DNA from: Dehalococcoidia bacterium
GTDB taxonomy: Bacteria; Chloroflexota; Dehalococcoidia; SM23-28-2
Direction of reading: 5' to 3'
Assembly (NCBI GenBank): GCA_022866185.1
Contig: JALHUG010000180.1
Coordinates: 1 to 8,792, forward strand
Length of the DNA: 8,792 bases
Shown: piece by piece, positions 1 through 4,433 of the stretch
Layout of the letters: every line of letters starts with the position of its first letter
Position numbering within the stretch: the stretch's first letter is position 1
Notes under the pieces: model-generated
Databases searched by the model: none
Told to the model about the DNA's origin: nothing
Seen by the model: only the letters and a program-made list of their open reading frames with translations
Position numbers and translations under genes: made by a program

Positions 1-2112
1 GAGGAACTTGCGCAGGCCCTCGCCCACCAGCTCGGTGGAGAAGCGACGGGCCGTCCCCGGCGGCGTGGCGGTGAACAGATACCAGCGAACGGCATCGGCG
101 CCGTGCGCATTGAGCACCGCCCAGGGCTCCACCACGTTCCCCTTGGACTTGCTCATCTTCTCGCCCTTGGCGTCCAGGATGAGCTCCAGGCAGATGACGT
201 TACGGAAGCAGATGCCCGAGGGCACCAGCTCTGGGTTGGCGTAGTTCAGAAGGGTGGACAGGGCGTGCAGGGTGTAGAACCAGCCGCGGGTCTGGTCTAC
301 CGCCTCGCAGATGAAGTCGGCGGGGAAGCTCTTGCGGAACGTCTCAGTGTTCTCGAAGGGGTAGTGCCACTGGGCGTAGGGCATCGCGCCCGAGTCGAAC
401 CAGACGTCCAGGACCTCCGGCACCCGGTGCGCCGTGCCACGGCATACAACCTCCTCATCACGAACCTCGTCAAGCACGTATTGATGACAACGGATGGCGA
501 TCTCATCCACGTAGGGCCGATGGAGGTCGTCCAGGGCCTCGGCCTTGGCCCGGTCCTCCGCCCGCTCACGCAGCTCAGCCAGGGAGCCGATGCAGTCGTG
601 CTGACCGCACTCGTTGCACCGCCAGATGGGCAAGGGGGTGCCCCAGAAGCGCTCGCGCGAGGCCGCCCAGTCGATGTTGTTCTCCAGCCAGTTGCCGAAC
701 CGCCCCTCCTTGATGTGCCCCGGGTACCAGTTGACCTGCTGGTTGAGGGCCACCAGGCGATCCTTGACCGCGGTGGTGCGGATGTACCAGCTAGGCTTGG
801 CGTAGTAGAGGAGGGGAGTGCTGCAGCGCCAGCAGAAGGGGTAGGTGTGATGGATGGTCTCGCGCCGCAGGAGGAGGTTCCGCTGCTCCAGGTCGTCCAG
901 GATGGGCTCATCGGCCTCCTTGACGAACAGGCCATCGAAGGGGGTGCCGGGCGCCGTCATCTGGCCGCGCAGGTCGACCGGCTGGAGGAAGAGCAACCCC
1001 TCCGCCTTGCCGGCCTCGAAGTCCTCGGCGCCGAACGCGGGCGCCATGTGGACGATGCCGCTGCCTTCGGTGAGGGACACGAAGTCGGCAGCGATGACAG
1101 CGTGGGCCTTCTCCGCCGTTTCTCCTGGCTCCAGCGACACCAGACGGCCCTCCCGATTGAAGCCACGGGCGTCCACGCCCCACGCTCGCGGGTCGTACAG
1201 CGGCTGGTAGTGAAGGCCAGCCAGCTCTCGCCCCTCCAGGCGTGCCACCACCTTGTAGCCATCTCCCAGTGCCAGGCCGACCAGGCCCGCCGCCAGGATC
1301 AGCCGCTCCGGGCCGTGGCGGCCGGCCACCTCCGCCACGGCGTAGTCGGCCTCGGGGTCCACCGCCAGGGCGGTGTTGCCGGGGAGCGTCCAGGGGGTGG
1401 TGGTCCAGGCCAGGAAGTACGTGGGCGCCTCGCCGGGCACCTTCTGCCCCAGCTTCTCCTCGCTCTGGGAGGTCAGACGGAACTTGACGTACAGGGCGGG
1501 GTCGGGCGTGTTCTCCCGATAGCCCTGGGCCACCTCGTGGTCGGACAGCGACGTGCCGCAACGGGGGCAGTGGGGCGTCACCCGATAGTCCTGGTACATG
1601 AGGCCGCGATCCCACAACTGTTTGACCGCCCACCAGCAGGACTCGATGTAGTCGTTGGTGCAGGTGATGTAGGCCTGGTCTAGGTCCAGCCAGAAGGCGA
1701 TGCGCTCGGTGAGGGCCTCCCACTCCTTCAGGTAGGCGAAGACGTTCTGACGGCAGCGGCGGTTGAACTCCTCGATGCCAAAGCTCTCGATGTCGGCCTT
1801 GCTCTTGAAGCCGAGGCTTCGCTCTACCTCCAGCTCAGCGGGCAGGCCGTGGGTGTCCCAGCCCGCCTTGCGCGGCACGCGATAGCCCTGCATCGTCTTG
1901 TAGCGCACCATCACGTCCTTGAACACACGGGCCAGCACGTGGTGGATGCCGGGGCTGGCGTTGGCGTAGGGAGGGCCCTCGTAGAAGATGAACGGGCGGT
2001 CCTCCGGGCGCTGGTCGATGCTCTTGTGGAAGATGTCTCGCTCCTTCCACAGGCGGAGGATGCCCTCCTCCAACTGAGGGAAGCTCACCTTGCTGGATAC
2101 GGGCTGGAACAT
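1..2112 (-). CDS. ileS: Isoleucyl-tRNA synthetase, eukaryote-like type 2, with GIHH signature (3' end beyond window)
   Basis: Charges tRNA-Ile with isoleucine in the cytoplasm. The reading frame is open for 704 codons to the window edge; type 2 IleRS is usually a little over 1000 residues, so roughly a third is missing. Visible in order: the nucleotide-binding start FYEGPPYANASPGIHHVLAR, the catalytic-core motif KAGWDTHGLP, the CP1 editing-domain motif WTTTPWTLPGN (from W236), DVWFDSGAMPYAQWHYPFEN (about residue 570) and KMSKS at 652-656. The DSGAMPYAQ form and overall pattern fit the eukaryote-like, mupirocin-insensitive class. The usual HxGH signature is replaced by G55-I-H-H58. The ATG at 2112 follows a TAGGTGA ribosome-binding site by 5 bases. 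A small membrane-protein gene lies 41 bp upstream, and both sit behind an Ile T-box, so isoleucyl-tRNA depletion should raise expression. The C-terminal anticodon-binding region cannot be seen. Confidence 0.96.
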   Translation of the reverse strand, partial: MFQPVSSKVSFPQLEEGILRLWKERDIFHKSIDQRPEDRPFIFYEGPPYANASPGIHHVLARVFKDVMVRYKTMQGYRVPRKAGWDTHGLPAELEVERSLGFKSKADIESFGIEEFNRRCRQNVFAYLKEWEALTERIAFWLDLDQAYITCTNDYIESCWWAVKQLWDRGLMYQDYRVTPHCPRCGTSLSDHEVAQGYRENTPDPALYVKFRLTSQSEEKLGQKVPGEAPTYFLAWTTTPWTLPGNTALAVDPEADYAVAEVAGRHGPERLILAAGLVGLALGDGYKVVARLEGRELAGLHYQPLYDPRAWGVDARGFNREGRLVSLEPGETAEKAHAVIAADFVSLTEGSGIVHMAPAFGAEDFEAGKAEGLLFLQPVDLRGQMTAPGTPFDGLFVKEADEPILDDLEQRNLLLRRETIHHTYPFCWRCSTPLLYYAKPSWYIRTTAVKDRLVALNQQVNWYPGHIKEGRFGNWLENNIDWAASRERFWGTPLPIWRCNECGQHDCIGSLAELRERAEDRAKAEALDDLHRPYVDEIAIRCHQYVLDEVRDEEVVCRGTAHRVPEVLDVWFDSGAMPYAQWHYPFENTETFRKSFPADFICEAVDQTRGWFYTLHALSTLLNYANPELVPSGICFRNVICLELILDAKGEKMSKSKGNVVEPWAVLNAHGADAVRWYLFTATPPGTARRFSTELVGEGLRKFL

Positions 2113-2153
2113 GGCTGTCACCTACTCGATACGCGATGGGCTAGGTCGCCCAC

Positions 2154-2531
2154 TCACAACACGCTCCCCACGAGGAACAGCGCTGCAACAGTGGTCTTTA
2201 CGATTGGACAGACCTTTATGGGCACAATCGATGTTCTTGCGCCAGTCAGCAAAGTCAATCCTGCCATGATGATGAGCATCACGGCAGATATTCTATACAC
2301 ATGACGGGAAACGGGATCTTGAGACCCGTCCAGGGCGGTGATAAGCAGCACCAGCGAGCCTACAAAGCACAGCGTTAGACCTTCTGCAATCCACTCCATC
2401 GTAATGATTCGCCTGCTGTCCCGTGACATTGGTCCAAAACCAGCAACGAAAGACCTGGTTGGGAGAACGTGGGCTATCCCCCATAGAGTGATTACAATAG
2501 AGCCAACGTATAGCACTATGTCCGCCGTCAT
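2154..2531 (-). CDS. Small four-helix integral membrane protein, unknown function, between T-box and ileS
   Basis: A 125-residue, strongly hydrophobic protein with about four predicted membrane segments (roughly residues 4-22, 48-66, 78-97 and 105-124). Short polar loops contain a distinctive stretch, residues 40-51: R40, R41, I-I-T-M, E46, W-I-A, E50, G51. H21 and P24 also stand out near the end of helix 1. I have the impression that similar short proteins with an RRIITMEW-like motif occur in several bacterial phyla, but I cannot name a family or function. The ATG at 2531 has only a weak AAAGG-type site about 11 bases upstream; a perfect AGGAGG (2561-2566) lies 29 bases upstream, too far for this ATG. 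The gene is read in the same direction as ileS, 41 bp apart, downstream of the T-box terminator. Hand-counted 60-base lines within it are about 48-55 percent GC, against about 65 percent in a sampled ileS line, suggesting a later arrival. Confidence 0.75.
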   Translation of the reverse strand: MTADIVLYVGSIVITLWGIAHVLPTRSFVAGFGPMSRDSRRIITMEWIAEGLTLCFVGSLVLLITALDGSQDPVSRHVYRISAVMLIIMAGLTLLTGARTSIVPIKVCPIVKTTVAALFLVGSVL

Positions 2532-2576
2532 ACTATTCGCGCCTTTGGGAAGCCCGATGGCCTCCTATATCAAGAA

Positions 2577-2598
2577 GCCCGTCCCCTAAGGGACGGGC
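2577..2598 (-). terminator. T-box terminator hairpin upstream of the membrane gene and ileS
   Basis: In the leftward transcript a 9-bp GC-rich stem, GCCCGUCCC with GGGACGGGC, closes a 4-base loop. It starts 4 bases after the T-box motif and is extended by flanking A-A/U-U pairs if one G bulges. The following tract is UUCUUGAUAU, poorer in U than an ideal intrinsic terminator. Position and sequence fit the transcription-attenuation hairpin of a T-box, but the weak U run leaves room for partial read-through. Confidence 0.75.
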
Positions 2599-2622
2599 CT
2601 TACCCGCGGTACCACCCTTGTT

Positions 2623-2831
2623 CCCCGACGAAGTCGGAGCGCTCTTTCGAGGCACGCCCCGACGCGTCGGGGTTATGCCCCCGCCCCTGGTAACGGTGGG
2701 CGCTCCGGCTGAGCCTACTGACCCCGACCAGTCGGGGCGTTCGGTCGGCGGCTCGGGAGGGATTTTCGAGCGGCCAGGGCTGCGTCCCCTTCCACCCTCC
2801 GGGACTCGCTGCGCCCCGATGCTATCGGGGC
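2623..2831. repeat. Cluster of four short CCCCGAY...RTCGGGG palindromes inside the T-box leader
   Basis: Four versions of one small hairpin occur within 210 bp: CCCCGAC-GAA-GTCGGAG (2623-2639, one mismatch that becomes G-U in the leftward RNA), CCCCGAC-GC-GTCGGGG (2657-2672), CCCCGAC-CA-GTCGGGG (2722-2737) and GCCCCGAT-GCT-ATCGGGGC (2813-2831). A fifth, extended copy lies outside the leader (3111-3132). The 2813-2831 hairpin forms the tip of T-box stem I; the others would form peripheral helices before the antiterminator. They resemble REP-type dispersed palindromes, but they may simply be structural helices of the riboswitch. Confidence 0.7.
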
Positions 2832-2886
2832 AGGCAGATGAGCCACTCTACTCGTCTCCGTCGTCGCCTTTGTTCGATTTGCCCTC

Positions 2887-2915
2887 AGTCTAGTCTCCGC
2901 CCCCGCCCGTGTCAA
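2887..2915 (-). promoter_or_regulatory. Sigma-70-type promoter of the T-box / membrane protein / ileS transcript
   Basis: A perfect -35 box TTGACA (2915-2910) is followed by a 17-base spacer and a -10 box TAGACT (2892-2887, four of six consensus matches). The predicted start is near 2880, about 12 bases before the first base of T-box stem I, which is where a leader transcript should begin. Confidence 0.82.
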
Positions 2916-2970
2916 CCGATGCGGTGTTTCAGGACCGGTTCGCCGTTGATGGCTTTATTCCTGACCCCCA

Positions 2971-3082
2971 CCTGAAGGCGTTTAACTATTTAAACTCACC
3001 TCTGCGGGATAAATCCCGCAGCTTACCCAAAGCTGAGGGTTTTAACCCTCAGGGGTGTTCTTATTTTCTTGATCGCCATAAG
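2971..3082. repeat. 112-bp direct repeat, copy 1 (triple hairpin)
   Basis: Aligns without gaps to 8666-8777, differing at 6 of 112 positions by my count. It carries three consecutive perfect hairpins: TGCGGGAT-AA-ATCCCGCA (3003-3020), AGCTT-ACCCA-AAGCT (3020-3034) and CTGAGGGTT-TT-AACCCTCAG (3033-3052). They are followed by a T-rich tail (GTGTTCTTATTTTCTT) and GATCGCCATAAG. There is no coding potential that I trust. It resembles a non-autonomous mobile element or the end of an IS200/IS605-type element. It lies between the HNH gene's 3' end and the T-box promoter, in a gene-free stretch (2916-3219) that otherwise holds only the hairpin at 3111-3132. Confidence 0.85.
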
Positions 3083-3110
3083 GTGGGGGCATCGAATTTG
3101 CCTCCCCATG

Positions 3111-3132
3111 CCCCCCCGACAGGTCGGGGGGG
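3111..3132. repeat. Long GC-rich hairpin CCCCCCCGAC-AG-GTCGGGGGGG
   Basis: A perfect 10-bp inverted repeat with a 2-base loop, an extended member of the CCCCGAC/GTCGGGG palindromes in the T-box leader. Its left arm can pair instead with GGGGGCAT at 3085-3092 (partner ATGCCCCC, 3108-3115), so two mutually exclusive hairpins are possible. It sits about 90 bp past the HNH stop codon and could help end that transcript, but there is no T-tract on the leftward side. Confidence 0.6.
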
Positions 3133-3219
3133 GTTGTGTGTGAACGGTGTTTCGGGGCATGTGAGAGCGATGGCGAAGCCGGTGGTTCGAACGAGAAACT
3201 CGTGGGGGTTTTCGGGAGA

Positions 3220-3747
3220 CTAGTAGAAGCCCGAGTCGGGCTGCCAGCCGGGGATGAACTTGCGCCACTCGACCTGCTCATCCAGGTAGTGGTAGAAGGG
3301 GTGGTAGGGGTTGAAGGCGGGTCGGGCAGGCTGGCGGATGAGCTGCATGTGTGCTTCCTCAGGGGTGCGACCGGCCTTGCGGTGGTTGCAGTCCTTGCAG
3401 GCGGCCACCACGTTGTCCCAGGCGTGCTGGCCGCCCCGATTGCGGGGGAGGACGTGGTCCAAGGTAAGGTCTCGCGTCTGACGTCCGCAGTACTGGCAGG
3501 TGTGGCGGTCACGCAGGAAGACGTCGCGGCGGCAGAGGCGTCCCCGGGGGCGAGGTCGTCGGATTATATAGACGAGGCGAATAACCGAGGGGATTTCAAA
3601 AACGAAGGAGGGGCTACGCAGGTAGCCTCGCCCGTTCTCCAAAACCTCGGCCTTGCCTCGGCCCACTAGGACGAAGGCGCGGCGAGCATTGCAGACGTTA
3701 AGCGGCTCGTAGTTCTGATTGAGAACCAATACGGCTATATCTGTCAC
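3220..3747 (-). CDS. HNH endonuclease family protein
   Basis: A 175-residue protein of the widespread HNH (McrA-like) family of small metal-dependent nucleases. The N-terminal half begins VLVLNQNYEPLNVCNARRAF, a strand-rich segment typical of this subfamily. The nuclease core follows: C84-x2-C87, D97-H98 (H98 the likely general base), N112, C117-x2-C120, H122 and K124. The two CxxC pairs would form the structural zinc knuckle. All key residues are present, so it should be active. The frame stays open to an ATG at 3900, but that start lies inside a repeat hairpin and precedes the predicted promoter. The GTG at 3747 is preferred because the family-typical sequence begins five residues later and because an extended -10 box ends 6 bases before it. 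No ribosome-binding site is visible, consistent with leaderless translation. The gene stands alone between repeat fragments. Its cellular role is unknown. Confidence 0.88.
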   Translation of the reverse strand: MTDIAVLVLNQNYEPLNVCNARRAFVLVGRGKAEVLENGRGYLRSPSFVFEIPSVIRLVYIIRRPRPRGRLCRRDVFLRDRHTCQYCGRQTRDLTLDHVLPRNRGGQHAWDNVVAACKDCNHRKAGRTPEEAHMQLIRQPARPAFNPYHPFYHYLDEQVEWRKFIPGWQPDSGFY

Positions 3748-3753
3748 AGCGGC

Positions 3754-3782
3754 ATAATAGCAGAAAGGATTCTGTGCTGCAA
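3754..3782 (-). promoter_or_regulatory. Extended -10 promoter giving a leaderless HNH transcript
   Basis: TGC-TATTAT (-10 at 3759-3754, with an upstream TG) lies 17 bases from TTGCAG (3782-3777, a partial -35). Exactly six bases separate the -10 box from the GTG at 3747, which places the expected transcription start on the G of that codon. Confidence 0.6.
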
Positions 3783-3845
3783 TCGGGTTTACTCGTCCAG
3801 CACATTGGTGGCCCCATGCTGCCTCCTGCCGCTCAGACTGTAATT

Positions 3846-3949
3846 GGTTCATGATTGGGGGGTTCTGAACTCCCAGGTTCGCACACAACCCCAGCCTCAA
3901 GGCTGGGGCATGGGTAGGCGAATCCGATGCCCCCGCCTTCAGGCGGGGG
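3846..3949. repeat. Partial repeat copy plus two GC-rich hairpins (IS-end-like)
   Basis: Positions 3846-3897 align without gaps to 8617-8668 (44 of 52 identical by my count), the left half of the composite repeat at the window's right end. Similarity stops inside a perfect hairpin, CCCCAGCCT-CA-AGGCTGGGG (3889-3908). A second hairpin, CCCCCGCCT-TC-AGGCGGGGG, follows at 3930-3949. Paired hairpins of this kind are common at right ends of IS200/IS605-type (TnpB) elements, but no transposase remnant is visible nearby. The block occupies the space between the divergent HNH and small-membrane-protein promoters. Confidence 0.75.
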
Positions 3950-3998
3950 TCGAGAACTAAACCACCAACGGCGAACCAGTGAGCTCAGATTCAGGGCA

Positions 3999-4028
3999 TT
4001 GACAAGCGAACGATGGTTGTGCTACGGT
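3999..4028 (+). promoter_or_regulatory. Promoter of the Thr-rich small membrane protein
   Basis: A perfect -35 TTGACA (3999-4004), an 18-base spacer, and TACGGT (4023-4028) preceded by TGC, forming an extended -10. The predicted start near 4035 leaves a leader of about 34 bases. Confidence 0.65.
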
Positions 4029-4068
4029 GAATGCAAATCGGGCGTCGTCGTGAAAGGCGGGTGAGAAT

Positions 4069-4308
4069 ATGATATCCACCGTGACGACGACAACCGTGTC
4101 TACTATAACCACCGCCGTAGGGATAGCGGCGTCCTTGGGGCTCATGGCCGTGTTGACGCTCATCGTCTTCCTAGCGGTCAAGGAGCTGGCGGGCGCCGAT
4201 GGTCGCCCTCGGTTACGGGCATTGGGTCGTGCCCTCAATGTAGGGATCATCCCTCTGCTTCTCGTCTTCGGCGCCATCGCGGCGGCGAAGGTCGTAGAAG
4301 TACTGTAG
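4069..4308 (+). CDS. Thr-rich small membrane protein, unknown function
   Basis: A 79-residue protein. Residues 1-15 are almost all Thr, Ser, Val and Ile (MISTVTTTTVSTITT). They are followed by a hydrophobic helix (about 14-37), a charged loop (K38 to R54) rich in Arg, and a second helix (about 57-76). Two-helix topology with both ends on the same side is likely. I recall similar Thr-rich two-helix proteins in archaea and Chloroflexota, but no function is known to me. The ATG at 4069 follows GGGTGAG closely. It is a stand-alone unit with its own promoter (3999-4028) and terminator (4330-4368), which argues that it is a real gene despite its size. Confidence 0.82.
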   Translation: MISTVTTTTVSTITTAVGIAASLGLMAVLTLIVFLAVKELAGADGRPRLRALGRALNVGIIPLLLVFGAIAAAKVVEVL

Positions 4309-4329
4309 CACGTTTGGCGTACCCGGTTA

Positions 4330-4368
4330 GGAACTGGCTCCCCTGATGGGGGCCAGTTCCTTCTTGTT
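4330..4368 (+). terminator. Intrinsic terminator of the small membrane protein gene
   Basis: GGAACTGGC...GCCAGTTCC forms a stem of about 12-13 bp (4330-4342 with 4348-4360) around a small loop, followed directly by TTCTTGTTT. It starts 22 bases past the stop codon. On the opposite strand there is no T-run, so it should work mainly in the forward direction. A second, weaker stem GAGCCC-TGCT-GGGCTC (4392-4407) lies between here and the convergent gene's stop and has no T-tract. Confidence 0.88.
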
Positions 4369-4433
4369 TACCGTCAGGCCATCAGGACGTCGAGCCCTGC
4401 TGGGCTCTCGCCAGGAGGCTGGGGGGGCCGTCT

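Larger units (their letters stand above)
2577..2868 (-). promoter_or_regulatory. T-box leader riboswitch, isoleucine-specific (AUC specifier)
   Basis: Senses uncharged tRNA-Ile in the leader RNA and allows transcription into the downstream genes. The near-invariant T-box sequence AAGGGUGGUACCGCGGG lies at 2619-2603, including the UGGU that would pair with the tRNA acceptor end. Stem I can be traced: GGCG (2868-2865) pairs with CGCC (2750-2747), GGAG with CUCC, and an asymmetric GA-containing loop between them resembles the usual kink-turn. Next come the AGUA of the loop-E motif (2852-2849) and GAGUGGC (2848-2842), which pairs with GCCGCUC (2774-2768) using one G-U. The next bases are GAAA-AUC; in the known glyQS leader the specifier follows GAAA at the same place, so the specifier here is AUC (2763-2761), an isoleucine codon. 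That matches ileS downstream. The stem I tip and the region before the antiterminator contain palindromic CCCCGAY hairpins. Confidence 0.93.

Noticed and set aside
103..1683. Long plus-strand open frame (526 codons)
   Set aside because: It lies entirely antisense to ileS, whose minus-strand frame shows continuous IleRS motifs. The plus frame is low-complexity, rich in Gly, Val, Ala and Leu, as expected for the shadow of a GC-rich gene.
908..1723. Minus-strand open frame of 271 codons overlapping ileS
   Set aside because: An out-of-frame shadow on the same strand, Gly/Arg/Pro-rich with no domain signal; the true frame is IleRS.
2618..2893. Plus-strand open frame of 91 codons across the T-box leader
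   Set aside because: It is the complement of a structured leader with a specifier and T-box motif. The composition reflects hairpins and shows no protein features.
3136..3669. Plus-strand open frame of 177 codons
   Set aside because: Antisense shadow of the HNH gene, which has a complete set of catalytic and zinc-binding residues on the other strand.
3748..3900. Upstream extension of the HNH frame to the ATG at 3900
   Set aside because: The extra 51 residues are unlike the family, the ATG lies inside the CCCCAGCCT hairpin, and a good promoter ends just before the GTG at 3747.
2971..3949. Possible CRISPR array
   Set aside because: The repeats are few, differ in length and are not separated by regular spacers; they are dispersed hairpin elements.
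3889..3949. Intact IS200/IS605 or TnpB element
   Set aside because: The paired hairpins resemble such ends, but no TnpA or TnpB coding sequence or clear remnant is present in the window.
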